A stretch of 24,519 nucleotides of DNA from an uncultured Verrucomicrobia subdivision 3 bacterium (GCA_903921455.1 CAIXPZ010000083.1:1-24519), one strand, 5' to 3'. Positions 1 to 8,129 are shown, counted from the first letter of the stretch. The notes: generated from the sequence alone by a model not told the origin. A program made the numbers and translations.

Positions 1-942
1 CTCAAAAAAATCCGGCAGATCGAGCTGCGCACGAACCGCATCGTGACCGAAACGCTCGCAGGCCATTACCATTCCGTCTTCAAGGGCCAGGGCATGTACT
101 TCGACGAGGTGCGCGAATACCAGCCCGGCGACGCCGTGCGCGCGATTGACTGGAACGTCACCGCGCGGATGAATCATCCGTTCATCAAGAAGTTCGTCGA
201 GGAACGCGAACTCACGCTCATGCTCGTCGTGGACGTGAGCGGCTCCGGCCTGTTCGGCTCGCGCGGCCAGTCCAAGCGCGAACTCGCCGCCGAGATCGCC
301 TCCGTGCTCGCCTTCTCCGCCATCCGCAACAATGACAAAGTCGGTCTCATCCTCTTCAGCGACGAGGTGGAGAAGTTCATCCCGCCGCGCAAGGGCCGCA
401 GCCACGTGCTGCGCGTCATCCGTGAAGTCTTGTTCTTCGAGCCGAAGCGGCGCGGGACGGATTTGAACACGGCGTTGGAATTTCTGCTGCGCGTGCAGTC
501 GCACAAGGCCATCACGGTGATCGTTTCGGATTTTCTGGGTTCGCCGATCGCCCCGCGTCGGACGGGTGAAAAAAAGGCGCCGCGTCCGCACCTGATGTCG
601 CTGGAATCGCTGGCGCAGGCGTCGTTCACGATGCTGCGGCAGGTGAACCGCAAGCATGACGTGGTGGCGGTGCAGGTTTCGGATCCACACGAGCTGGAGC
701 TGCCGAATCTGGGCCGGCTGATTTTTCAAGACGCCGAAACGGGTCAGGTGGTTGAGGTCAATACCGGCGACGCGCGCAAGCGGGCGGCGTTCGCGGAGCG
801 GCAGACGAAGGCGCAGCAAGAGACGGCGCGGCTGTTCCGCCGCGCGGGCATCGACGCGATGCAGTTGCGCACGGATCAGGAATACGGTCCGACGCTGGCG
901 AGATTTTTTGAAACGCGGGAGAAACGGAGGCTGCGCGGATGA
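1..942 (+). CDS. DUF58 (VWA-like) protein, 5' end outside window
   Basis: The reading frame is open from base 1, and codons before the first possible start (GTG at 43) already read like the family (KKIRQIELRTNR before IVTETLAGHY), so the true start lies upstream. The stretch FDEVREYQPGDAVRAIDWN, then TARMNHPFIKKFVEERELTLML, is the DUF58 core. It is followed by a von Willebrand-like metal-site motif, VVDVSGSG. DUF58 proteins usually sit next to a MoxR AAA+ ATPase and VWA/Bat proteins, and are thought to act as partners of the ATPase in assembling or maturing other complexes. A moxR gene would be expected just left of the window, but that is inference. The stop TGA at 940-942 overlaps an ATG at 939, a remnant of a coupled junction with the next gene. 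Family certain; function inferred. Confidence 0.93.
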   Translation, partial: LKKIRQIELRTNRIVTETLAGHYHSVFKGQGMYFDEVREYQPGDAVRAIDWNVTARMNHPFIKKFVEERELTLMLVVDVSGSGLFGSRGQSKRELAAEIASVLAFSAIRNNDKVGLILFSDEVEKFIPPRKGRSHVLRVIREVLFFEPKRRGTDLNTALEFLLRVQSHKAITVIVSDFLGSPIAPRRTGEKKAPRPHLMSLESLAQASFTMLRQVNRKHDVVAVQVSDPHELELPNLGRLIFQDAETGQVVEVNTGDARKRAAFAERQTKAQQETARLFRRAGIDAMQLRTDQEYGPTLARFFETREKRRLRG

Positions 943-969
943 AACCGCGACTCGCAAATCCTGTGGGTA

Positions 970-1113
970 GAACCCGCGTCACGCGGGTTCAATTCGGCGT
1001 CCCGCCGAATTGCGGCGAAACGCGCGGCCTTGCCCTGATTCGGACGCACCGCCAGCAGAGATGTGTCCCGTCGGTTTCGGGCGCGACGCCCGAAACAACC
1101 CGCCGGAGGCGGG
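970..1113. repeat. cluster of four 3-nt-loop hairpins
   Basis: Four perfect inverted repeats lie in the gap between the DUF58 gene and the DUF4381-like gene. They are 970-990 (9-bp stem GAACCCGCG, loop TCA), 991-1011 (9-bp stem AATTCGGCG, loop TCC), 1074-1096 (10-bp stem GTTTCGGGCG, loop CGA) and 1099-1113 (6-bp stem CCCGCC, loop GGA). All have three-base loops, and the first two are directly abutted. None is followed by a T-run, so they do not look like intrinsic terminators. They resemble REP-type intergenic palindromes. The gap (943-1147) otherwise shows no gene. Confidence 0.8.
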
Positions 1114-1147
1114 GGCTACCCGCGCGAAGAAAAGATTTTTGTCACGC

Positions 1148-1720
1148 ATGATTGCCACGAACAACAACGTCGCAACCACTGCCAGCGACATCCGCGACAT
1201 CAAGCCGCCGATTGAGATTTCGGACGGCCTGGCGTGGCTGTGGTGGGGACTGATCGTGGTCGCTCTTTTGGTGGCAGCTTTGCTGCTTTGGCGCTGGTGG
1301 CGAAATCGCCAGGCGAACATCGTCCTGCCGCCGCCGGTGCCGGCGCATGTCCGCGCGAAGCAAAAACTGGAGCAGGCGCTGGCGCTCATCACGCAGCCGA
1401 AGCCATTCGTCGTCGCCGTGTCCGATACCGCGCGGGCCTATCTGGAGGAGCGGTTCCAATTCCACGCCCCGGAACGGACGACGGAGGAATTTCTGCGCGA
1501 GCTCGGCGGCACGAAACTGCTGCTGCCGGAGCAGAAGGCCAGCCTCGGCGAATTTCTCGCCAGTTGCGATCTCGTGAAGTTCGCCAAATACGAGCCGGGC
1601 GAAACTGAGCTGCGCGGGCTGCATTCCTCCGCGCTGCGCCTGGTCGAGGAAACCGAGCCGCCGCCAGAATTGGCCGCGCCGGTTGAAAATTCAAAATTGG
1701 AAATTGGAAATTCCAAATGA
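1148..1720 (+). CDS. DUF4381-like single-pass membrane protein of Bat operon
   Basis: This 190-residue protein starts at ATG 1148; a TTG in frame at 1010 would add residues translated from the hairpin cluster and is rejected. A transmembrane segment (WLWWGLIVVALLVAALLLW) lies at about residues 29-47 and is followed by basic residues (RWWRNR), so the bulk of the protein should be cytoplasmic. The C-terminal half is soluble and helical (AKQKLEQALALI, SDTARAYLEERF, TTEEFLREL). It matches the short membrane proteins placed between DUF58 and BatA in MoxR/Bat operons, often annotated DUF4381; the exact role is unknown. The last residues (ENSKLEIGNSK) are encoded by a period-7 DNA repeat and are probably an added tail. 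The stop overlaps the batA start as ATGA at 1717-1720, suggesting translational coupling. Confidence 0.8.
   Translation: MIATNNNVATTASDIRDIKPPIEISDGLAWLWWGLIVVALLVAALLLWRWWRNRQANIVLPPPVPAHVRAKQKLEQALALITQPKPFVVAVSDTARAYLEERFQFHAPERTTEEFLRELGGTKLLLPEQKASLGEFLASCDLVKFAKYEPGETELRGLHSSALRLVEETEPPPELAAPVENSKLEIGNSK
1687..1714. repeat. period-7 array (AAATTGG type)
   Basis: Four consecutive heptads occur: AAATTCA, AAATTGG, AAATTGG and AAATTCC. They are followed directly by AA and the ATGA stop/start junction of the next gene pair. The array is in frame with the upstream gene and encodes its last residues. It has the same period as the arrays at 2719-2750, 3130-3160 and 16984-17008 but a different unit sequence. 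Confidence 0.8.
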
Positions 1721-2715
1721 TCTTCGCTCATCCATGGCTCTTGTTGTTGCTCCTGCTGTTGCCGCTGCTGGCGTGGCTGAAGGGCCGCCGCGGCGCGCCG
1801 CCGGCGTTCGTCTATTCGTCGGTGCAGCTGGTGCGCGCGATGCAGAACATCCACCGCTCGCGCTTCGGCGGTTTTCTGGGTTCGCTGCGCTGGCTGGCGC
1901 TGGCCTTGGGCATCGTGGCGCTGGCCCAGCCGCGTTTGACCAAGAGCACGACTGAGATCAAGGCGAGCGGCGTGGACATCGTCGTGGCCCTCGACTTGTC
2001 AGGGAGCATGATTTCCGAGGACTTCGAGGTGCGCGGCGAGCGCGTGAACCGCTTCAACATGGCGCGTTCGGTGTTGAAGGGTTTCATCGATAAGCGCCCC
2101 AACGACCGCATCGGGCTGGTGCTGTTCGCGTCGCAGGCGTTCATCGGCACGCCGCTGACGCTGGATCACGATTTCGTCCAGGCGAATCTGGACCGGCTGG
2201 AGATCGGCGCGATTGACCAGAATTCCACCGCCATCGGCGACGGCCTCGGCACAGCGGTGAACCGGCTGCGCGATCTCAAGGCGAAAAGCAAAATCGTGAT
2301 CCTGATGACCGACGGCCAGAATAATTCCGGCAAACTCGATCCGCGGCTCGCGGCGGAAGCGGCCGCTTCGCTCAAAGTGAAAGTGTACACGGTCGGCATC
2401 GGGATGCGCGGCCAGGCGCCGATGCCGGCGCGCGACATGTTCGGCCGCAAGGTCTATCAGATGGTGCCGGTGGACATTGATGAGGACACCCTCCAGAAAA
2501 TCGCCGACCAGACCGGCGGCAAATATTACCGCGCGGACAACGCGGAGAAATTCCAGCAGATTTACAACGAAATCGACAAGCTGGAGAAAACGGAGGCCAG
2601 CGTGAAGAAATACACCCAGTTCACCGAGCTGTTCCCGTGGCTTGCCGCCGCGGGGCTGGCGCTGCTTATCCTCGAGTTGGTATTGGCACAAACTACATTC
2701 CGGAGGCTCCCATGA
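1717..2715 (+). CDS. batA: VWA-domain membrane protein, BatA-like
   Basis: The 332-residue protein begins with a hydrophobic segment (residues 6-20), has a second at about 57-70, a VWA domain at about 85-285 and a last membrane segment near 308-326. The layout of two N-terminal helices, VWA and C-terminal helix is that of BatA/Aer-type proteins. The metal-ion-dependent adhesion site is intact: DLSGS at 92-96, and TDGQNN after a hydrophobic strand (KIVILMTDG). Bat proteins form a membrane complex with MoxR ATPases; roles in stress or oxygen tolerance are reported for some bacteria, but the substrate here is unknown. The start is fixed by the ATGA overlap with the upstream gene. Its TGA (2713-2715) sits in an ATGA that probably once overlapped the batB start and is now separated from it by a 451-bp inserted cassette. 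Confidence 0.92.
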   Translation: MIFAHPWLLLLLLLLPLLAWLKGRRGAPPAFVYSSVQLVRAMQNIHRSRFGGFLGSLRWLALALGIVALAQPRLTKSTTEIKASGVDIVVALDLSGSMISEDFEVRGERVNRFNMARSVLKGFIDKRPNDRIGLVLFASQAFIGTPLTLDHDFVQANLDRLEIGAIDQNSTAIGDGLGTAVNRLRDLKAKSKIVILMTDGQNNSGKLDPRLAAEAAASLKVKVYTVGIGMRGQAPMPARDMFGRKVYQMVPVDIDEDTLQKIADQTGGKYYRADNAEKFQQIYNEIDKLEKTEASVKKYTQFTELFPWLAAAGLALLILELVLAQTTFRRLP

Positions 2716-2718
2716 AAA

Positions 2719-2750
2719 GATTGCCGATTGTCGATTGCCGATTGCCGATT
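2719..2750. repeat. left heptad array of the cassette
   Basis: Four full GATTGCC-type units plus GATT. The second unit is GATTGTC, the only variant. The array is inverted relative to 3130-3160 and could pair with it in single-stranded DNA or RNA to form a long stem enclosing the four-helix-bundle gene. Confidence 0.9.
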
Positions 2751-2756
2751 ACGGAA

Positions 2757-3110
2757 TCATTTTCCCGCCGCCGTTTTGCGCGAGGCGGCCATGATGGCGG
2801 TCAACTCGTTGGCTTCGTCGAGCAGCGCAGACAACTTCTTTACTGGCATCGTGCCGGATTCGATAAGCAATTCGAGCCACAGTGCGGTTTCGTCGGCTTC
2901 CTCTTCAACGGTTCCGATTTTGGCGATGAATTCGACCTGACTGCGGGCACGACAACTAGCACGGTAATTCGCCGCCACCGAGGTGCCGCTGCGGACGATT
3001 TGTTTGGCGATGGCGCGTCCAGCGTCGTCAGATTTGGGAATGGCTCGCGTGAGCTTGATGATTCTCAGCGCGAAGGTTTTCGTGCGTGCTTTAAGTTCGG
3101 TCGGGTTCAT
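2757..3110 (-). CDS. four-helix-bundle (23S rRNA intervening-sequence type) protein
   Basis: This 117-residue protein matches the family TIGR02436/S23-like 'four helix bundle protein', first known from ORFs in intervening sequences of 23S rRNA and structurally related to the Avd accessory protein of diversity-generating retroelements. Diagnostic parts are RIIKLTRAIP near the N-terminus, the central QIVRSGTSVAANYRASCRAR, then EFIAKIGTVEEEADETALWL and a final amphipathic helix. It is intact, close to the usual length of 115-130, and its ATG at 3110 has no clear Shine-Dalgarno site. It runs against the Bat operon and lies between inverted heptad arrays, which suggests it came in as a unit. The molecular function of free-standing members is not established; nucleic-acid binding is a reasonable guess from the basic face. 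Confidence 0.93.
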   Translation of the reverse strand: MNPTELKARTKTFALRIIKLTRAIPKSDDAGRAIAKQIVRSGTSVAANYRASCRARSQVEFIAKIGTVEEEADETALWLELLIESGTMPVKKLSALLDEANELTAIMAASRKTAAGK

Positions 3111-3128
3111 GGAGCGAATTTACAAACC

Positions 3129-3160
<32 letters not shown>

Positions 3161-3166
3161 TTCAAA

Positions 3167-4804
3167 ATGAGGTTCGAGCATCCCAACATTTTGTGGCTGC
3201 TGCTGGTGATTCCGCCGGCGCTGGCGGCGTTTTTCTGGTGGAGCGAACGCGTGAAGCAAAAGCTGCTGACGCAATTCGTCGAGCCCCGCTTGCTGGCGCA
3301 ATTGACCGTCGGGCTTTCGCCCAGGCGGCGGAAATGGCGTTACGCCCTGGTCATCGCCGCGGCGGCGTTGCTCATCCTGACCATCGCCCGGCCGCAGCGC
3401 GGATTTGATCTGGAGGAAGTGCGGCAAAACGGCCTGGACATCGTTGTCGCGGTGGATACATCAAAATCCATGCTCGCCACGGACGTTCCGCCGAACCGGC
3501 TGGCGCGCGCCAAACTGGCGGCGCTGGAACTGATGCAGACGGCGAAGGCCGACCGGCTGGGTCTCGTGGCGTTTGCCGGCGACGCGTTTCTTTCGTGTCC
3601 GTTGACGATTGACGATACCGCGTTCCAGCAAAGCGTGCAGGCGCTGGATGTGAACTCGATTCCGCAAGGCGGCACGGCGCTCGCGGCGGCCATCAATACC
3701 ACGCTGGAGGCGTTCAAGGAAAAGGGCAACCACCGCGCGCTCGTGCTCTTCACCGACGGCGAGGATAACGACGCCGGCGCAATGGAGGCCGCGCAAAATG
3801 CGGCCAAAGAAGGCTTGAAGATCTTCACCATCGGCATCGGCTCGACGGAGGGCACGCTCATCACCATCGCCGACGCGAACGGCAATTCGGATTACGTCCG
3901 CGACGACAAGGGGCAGGTCGTAAAATCGCACCTGAACGAAAAACTGTTGCAGGATATCGCCGCGGCGACGGGCGGCTTTTACCTGCCGTTGCGCGGGGCG
4001 GACACGATCAACACGCTTTACGAGCGCGGCCTCGCACCGCTGCCGAAATCCGAGAGCAAGGAGAAACTGGTGCGGCGGTATCACGAGCAATTTCACTGGC
4101 CGCTGGCGCTGGCACTGGCGCTGTTGATTGCTGAATTTCTTTTGCCGGAGCGTGTGCGCCGGAAAGCTGGGCGCGCCGCCGCGGTTATGTTACTGCTCTT
4201 GGCTTCCAGCCAGGGCAGCCTGGCATCACCGGCCGCAGCGCTGCGGGATTATCAGTCCGGCCATTTCACGAATGCGCTGGCGGAATACACCAGGATCGCG
4301 GCGGTGAAAACGAATGATCTCCGTTTTATTTTTAACGCCGGCGACGCGGCGTATCGCGCCACGAATTTCGATCTGGCGCAAAATCTGTTTCAGCAGGTGT
4401 CGGTGTCGCCGGATTTGAAGCTGCAGCAGGCGGCGTTTTACAATCTCGGTAACGTCCAGTTCCAAAAGGCGAAAGCGGCGAAGGACCTGGACGGGCTGGA
4501 ACAGGGCTTTGACGCGGCGGCGAAAATCTACGAGCGCGCGGTGATGTTGAACACGAACGACGCGGATGCGATTTTCAATTACCGTTTCGCGCAGGGCGCG
4601 GCGGAGCAGGTGCGCGCGATCAAGGCCGCCTTGCAGTCAGCCAAAGCCAGCGCCGACACGGCCGTGCAGCGCGCCGAGTTTCATCGCGCCTACGAAATCA
4701 TGGAGCTGCTGAAGCAGAAATATAAGATCGCTGAGAAACAGTTTGAAGAGTTCACCAAAAAATTGAAGGACATCGATGACATTGCGACGCCTCATCAGCC
4801 TTAG
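3167..4804 (+). CDS. batB: VWA-TPR membrane protein, BatB-BatC fusion
   Basis: The 545-residue protein has N-terminal hydrophobic segments at about residues 8-24 and 60-73, then a VWA domain at about 88-300 with an intact metal-site motif (DTSKS at 97-101; FTDGEDND later). A membrane segment (WPLALALALLIAEFLLP) lies near 310-326 and a second (AAAVMLLLLASSQGSLASPA) near 338-357. After these come tetratricopeptide-like helices at about 360-500 (SGHFTNALAEYTRIA, FNAGDAAYRATNFDLAQNLF, AAFYNLGNVQFQKAK). BatB and the TPR protein BatC are separate genes in many bacteria; here they form one polypeptide, with the TPR part predicted on the non-cytoplasmic side. The reading frame extends 29 bases into the next gene. 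The ATG at 3167 follows the heptad array directly, without a good Shine-Dalgarno site. Confidence 0.9.
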   Translation: MRFEHPNILWLLLVIPPALAAFFWWSERVKQKLLTQFVEPRLLAQLTVGLSPRRRKWRYALVIAAAALLILTIARPQRGFDLEEVRQNGLDIVVAVDTSKSMLATDVPPNRLARAKLAALELMQTAKADRLGLVAFAGDAFLSCPLTIDDTAFQQSVQALDVNSIPQGGTALAAAINTTLEAFKEKGNHRALVLFTDGEDNDAGAMEAAQNAAKEGLKIFTIGIGSTEGTLITIADANGNSDYVRDDKGQVVKSHLNEKLLQDIAAATGGFYLPLRGADTINTLYERGLAPLPKSESKEKLVRRYHEQFHWPLALALALLIAEFLLPERVRRKAGRAAAVMLLLLASSQGSLASPAAALRDYQSGHFTNALAEYTRIAAVKTNDLRFIFNAGDAAYRATNFDLAQNLFQQVSVSPDLKLQQAAFYNLGNVQFQKAKAAKDLDGLEQGFDAAAKIYERAVMLNTNDADAIFNYRFAQGAAEQVRAIKAALQSAKASADTAVQRAEFHRAYEIMELLKQKYKIAEKQFEEFTKKLKDIDDIATPHQP

Positions 4805-5378
4805 CCTGCTGCTGTTTGTCTGGCAGCAGGCTTCCGCCCAACTGGCGCCCGCCGAAGATTTTTTCAACAGCGGCGCACAGCTTTACATTTCCAACAACGT
4901 CCCGGCGGCGCTGGAGCGCGTGGAACTGGGGCTGAAAACGTATCCGGCGGATGAGAAGCTGAAAAAGCTGGAGCAGTTGCTCAAACAGCAACAGCAGCAG
5001 CAGCAGCAGCAACAAAATCAACAACAGCAAAATCAGCAGAACCAGCAACCGAAGCCGCAGGACGACCAGCAAAAGAAATCTGACGAGCAAAAGAAGCAAG
5101 ACCAGCAGCAAAAAGATCAACCAAAGCCGGACGAGCAGAAACAGCCTGATCAGAAAAAAGACGAGGAAAAGCAGCCGCCGGAGCAAAAGAAGGATTCCGG
5201 CGACAAGCCCAAGGACGAAAAACCGGAGCAAGCACAAGCCCAGCCGGCCAAACCGGGTGAGATGACGCCGGAAGAGGCGAAAAAACTTTTGGATGCGCAG
5301 AAAGGCCGCGAGCAATTGTTGCCAATCCAGCCGCAATCGAAGCCGCGGGATAATTCACGGCCGGTCAAAGATTGGTAA
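4776..5378 (+). CDS. secreted Gln-rich protein, BatC-tail-like
   Basis: The 200-residue protein has a clear signal peptide (MTLRRLISLSLLLFVWQQASAQ). A short TPR-like pair of helices follows at about 25-65 (EDFFNSGAQLYISNNVPAALERVELGLKTY). A low-complexity region at about 70-165 is rich in Gln, Lys, Asp and Pro and includes ten Gln in a row at 71-80. The C-terminal segment MTPEEAKKLLDAQKGREQLLP resembles the conserved end of BatC proteins, where a Gln-rich linker precedes a similar motif. The gene overlaps the 3' end of the BatB-BatC fusion by 29 bases, so coupled translation is likely. It is the last gene before the terminator; no BatD gene follows. The ATG at 4776 is supported by the signal peptide starting immediately. 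Confidence 0.85.
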   Translation: MTLRRLISLSLLLFVWQQASAQLAPAEDFFNSGAQLYISNNVPAALERVELGLKTYPADEKLKKLEQLLKQQQQQQQQQQNQQQQNQQNQQPKPQDDQQKKSDEQKKQDQQQKDQPKPDEQKQPDQKKDEEKQPPEQKKDSGDKPKDEKPEQAQAQPAKPGEMTPEEAKKLLDAQKGREQLLPIQPQSKPRDNSRPVKDW

Positions 5379-5398
5379 GTCTCCCGCTTCAACCTGTT

Positions 5399-5442
5399 CC
5401 CCCTCCGCGCAATGGCTGGCGTTGGCGCGGAGGGGGATTTTT
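5399..5442 (+). terminator. intrinsic terminator of the Bat operon
   Basis: A perfect 12-bp stem (CCCCCTCCGCGC at 5399-5410 with its complement at 5425-5436) and a 14-nt loop are followed by ATTTTT. It sits 21 bases after the stop of the last Bat-operon gene. There is no T-run on the opposite strand, so it should act on the plus strand. Confidence 0.92.
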
Positions 5443-5476
5443 CTGCCCACATTGATTCAGGTGGCGCCGGCTTATT

Positions 5477-7921
5477 TCAGCGCCGGATGATGCGATAATA
5501 GGCCGAACTGGGCGCCACGCCGCCGCGATCGTGGAAGTCGTCATCGTCGCTGAAGGAACCGTTGGCGGGCGCCATATTTGTCCGGATATCTGTCCAGTTC
5601 ACCAGGTTGGTGCTGCGCTGGAGCACATAGCTGGATCCCGGGGCGCCGGTGAAATTGAAGTGCGAGCGGTGGCCGTCGAAATCCAGGTGCGTGACGCGAT
5701 CCTCGTCCTTTTCGGCGAAGTGCGCAACGAGCACGGTGTCGGCATCCAGGGTGACGTAGTTCGTGCTGCTGGCGCTGAACTCGACGCCGTTGGTGGTCCA
5801 GTTCACGAATTTGAACCCGGGATTCGGGACCGCCTCGATATAAGCCGTGCCCCCCAGCCAATAGGTGCCGTCGCCATAACCAACCCCGCCGTTGGTGGGG
5901 GTCGAGGTCAGGGTGAGGTTTGCCACGGGGTAAAAATTAGCCGTGACGTTGGTCTCGCACTCGGCGACCAGCGTGTAATTGTAATCGTAGCCGACAATAT
6001 CGCCGTTGACGGTCCAGCCCCAGAATCCATAGCCCGGATTTTCCACCGCCGTAAGCGTGACGGTTTCACCCAGTCCGTAGAAACCCGCACCCAGGACCAA
6101 GCCGCCGCCGGGCACATCCACCGTGGCATTCACGGCGGTGTTGCCCAGGAAGTGGGCTACCAGCGAATGGTTTGTGGCGGTGTTCACGCTGCAGGTGAGG
6201 TTCGTAGAAACCTCAACGCCGTTTTCCGTCCAATTGACAAAGGTGTAGCCGGCTTTGGCGGTCGCCGTGAGGGTGATGTTGCTATTCACGCCAAACGCAA
6301 AACCGCCGCCACCGGTGACCGTGCCGCCTTGCGGCGGCAGTGCATTGCCGCGAATGACGTTGCCGGCGATAAAATTTGCCACCAGTGATCGATTTACATT
6401 GGCGGTGAAGGCATAAGTCACATCCGTGCTCACCACGCGTCCGTTCTCGGTCCAATTCAGCAAGGCATGGCCCAGGGCTGGAGTTGCGGTGAGCGTGACG
6501 ACCGCGCCGGCCCCATAAAGGCCGTTGCCCGTGACGGTGCCACCCTCCGGCGTCGCCGGGCTCGCGTCTACAATGAATTGCGACGGAAGCTCCTGGCCCG
6601 AGGGGGCAATGGTGAAGGTGTAGGACTTAACGATGGAATCAATGCCATCATCCGCGCCAATCGTATAATTGAACACGCCGGATTCCGTCGGCGTGCCGGC
6701 AATGACTCCGGTGTATTCATCAAAGGTCATGCCTGCGGGCAGTGCGCCGCTGTTCGTGGTGGTAAAGAACCCCGCGCCGCCAATCACCACCGTCCGGGGA
6801 ACATAGGGAAAGCCTTCTTCGCCGTCGTTGAGATGATCAATCAGACCGAGCCGTCCGGCAACATCCACAGCCGACATCTGCGCGCCCAGGTAAATCCCGA
6901 CCACCACCGTGTTCGTATATTGTTTTTTACCGTGGATGCCGTCCGGTCCCACGCTGCCGGCTTTGGCTTCGCCGGTTTCGGGGTCGATCGGGCCGAGGTA
7001 TTTGTAAAATTCGTAGCGACGCGTGACGACTTCATTTTCGTTGTTGAGATTTTCCGCCGCCGCCCCCAGTTCACCATTCGGACCGCCATTGGTCTTGGCA
7101 TATTCCGTTTGGAGCAATTGCCATTCGGCTTCCACCTCGTCGGGTTCGCCGTTGCGCCAGTTTTTATCGTTCGGCTCATTGGGATTATCCGAAACCAGAT
7201 CGCGCAGTTTGACTTCGTTGGCATTATGCGAGGTGGTCCGGATTTCCTTGACCCAAACCGGTTCGCCAAATTCCTTGGCCGGGCCCGCGGCGACGGCGGG
7301 CGGGGCCGGCGGTTTGATCGCCGCTTGCACGCGCGGCGGCACGGCGGGGATTCCCGGGGCGGCGGCCACGGGCGGATAATAAACGAACGTCGGCGTGGCG
7401 ACTTGAACTTGGGGACCCAACACCAGGCTGCCCGCGCCATTATCTTGCAGCCAATGATACCGGATGGCGGTTGGCTGGTTGATATAGCCAACGCCAAAGT
7501 GTTCGCCGCCAAAATTGACCGAAGGATCCGTGAACATGTGGCCATCCGTCGGGGCGATCGTGCCCGTCGGCACGGCGGTGTAGGCCGACCAGGTGCCGCT
7601 CACGGCGTCATACTTGGCCGCGTACCGAACGATCACGTTCGTATGTCCGGGGTTGGAAGTTTTGTCCTCTGAAATCAAAGGGGTTCCGTAGTGGTTCCAG
7701 TCATAGGTATAGGTGATATCCGTGCTGCACGTGTCTTCCAGCTCGATCTCAAAACCGTGGCATTCCGTGCCCGTGTCGTTGACGGTGTCAAAATTATTGA
7801 TGTCGCCGTAAGCGGTGCTGGCGTGAACTGTTTGCGTGGCGATTCCGGTGAAACCGGCTAGCACGGCTGAAATGACCGCGCGCTTGAAAAGGTCAGGCGG
7901 ATTCATTTGTAAAATATTCAT
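5477..7921 (-). CDS. large secreted protein with divergent InlB repeats
   Basis: The 814-residue protein starts with a likely signal peptide (RAVISAVLAGFTGIATQTVHA); a start at Met6 is equally possible, and neither ATG has a clear Shine-Dalgarno site. Residues about 40-380 form an unrecognised domain with a Pro/Ala-rich linker (PGIPAVPPRVQAAIKPPAPP). A putative Ig-like segment of the He_PIG type (LPAGMTFDEYTGVIAGTP) follows at about 385-445. Four divergent InlB B-type repeats follow at about 453-735, each with a GGTVTGNG-like start, VTLTA, and a W[TV]ENG- or TNG-type turn before a LVANF/LVAHF strand. The C-terminus (SYVLQRSTNLVNWTDI ... SAYYRIIRR) is the ending common in secreted verrucomicrobial proteins. 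It is probably extracellular or surface-attached, possibly adhesive; substrate unknown. It is convergent with the Bat operon. Confidence 0.85.
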   Translation of the reverse strand: MNILQMNPPDLFKRAVISAVLAGFTGIATQTVHASTAYGDINNFDTVNDTGTECHGFEIELEDTCSTDITYTYDWNHYGTPLISEDKTSNPGHTNVIVRYAAKYDAVSGTWSAYTAVPTGTIAPTDGHMFTDPSVNFGGEHFGVGYINQPTAIRYHWLQDNGAGSLVLGPQVQVATPTFVYYPPVAAAPGIPAVPPRVQAAIKPPAPPAVAAGPAKEFGEPVWVKEIRTTSHNANEVKLRDLVSDNPNEPNDKNWRNGEPDEVEAEWQLLQTEYAKTNGGPNGELGAAAENLNNENEVVTRRYEFYKYLGPIDPETGEAKAGSVGPDGIHGKKQYTNTVVVGIYLGAQMSAVDVAGRLGLIDHLNDGEEGFPYVPRTVVIGGAGFFTTTNSGALPAGMTFDEYTGVIAGTPTESGVFNYTIGADDGIDSIVKSYTFTIAPSGQELPSQFIVDASPATPEGGTVTGNGLYGAGAVVTLTATPALGHALLNWTENGRVVSTDVTYAFTANVNRSLVANFIAGNVIRGNALPPQGGTVTGGGGFAFGVNSNITLTATAKAGYTFVNWTENGVEVSTNLTCSVNTATNHSLVAHFLGNTAVNATVDVPGGGLVLGAGFYGLGETVTLTAVENPGYGFWGWTVNGDIVGYDYNYTLVAECETNVTANFYPVANLTLTSTPTNGGVGYGDGTYWLGGTAYIEAVPNPGFKFVNWTTNGVEFSASSTNYVTLDADTVLVAHFAEKDEDRVTHLDFDGHRSHFNFTGAPGSSYVLQRSTNLVNWTDIRTNMAPANGSFSDDDDFHDRGGVAPSSAYYRIIRR

Positions 7922-8129
7922 GCCGCGAAAATAGCAGCATCTTTTAAAAAACGCTGAAGTTCAGGATTAAAAATTATTTATACGCTGCCGATGCGCGCTG
8001 AAGGAAATAGGTCCGGCGAATGGTCTTCGTCCCGTGGCCTTGTTTTACAACTATTGAACCTTCCCGCCGCAGCCAAGCGACTGTTGGCCGCGCAATAATC
8101 CCCTGCGGCCGGCCAAGGTTCTGCGAGCG
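7922..8129. other. intergenic region, promoter side of InlB-repeat gene
   Basis: No gene is seen. The stretch nearest the InlB-repeat gene (7940-7985) is AT-rich and should hold its promoter on the minus strand, but I see no convincing -10/-35 pair. A loose inverted repeat (TTGGCCG at 8084-8090 with CGGCCAA at 8110-8116) lies just beyond the stop of the ECF sigma gene and may help end its transcript. It lacks a T-run. Confidence 0.4.

Noticed and set aside
939..1151. 70-residue frame starting in the DUF58 stop (ATGA)
   Set aside because: Nearly all of it is translated hairpin repeat; the ATGA is better read as the relic of a coupled junction.
4752..5336. Leu-rich minus-strand frame that looks like a membrane protein
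   Set aside because: It is the reverse complement of the CAG/CAA-rich Gln tract; the hydrophobicity is an artefact of that repeat.
5462..5487. GC-rich repeat at the end of the InlB-repeat gene as its terminator
   Set aside because: The CGCCGG copies are mostly direct repeats, and no T-run follows on the minus strand.
6467..7672. 401-residue plus-strand frame inside the InlB-repeat gene
   Set aside because: The opposite strand encodes clear InlB repeats and an Ig-like segment; this frame is a low-complexity antisense shadow of a GC-rich gene.
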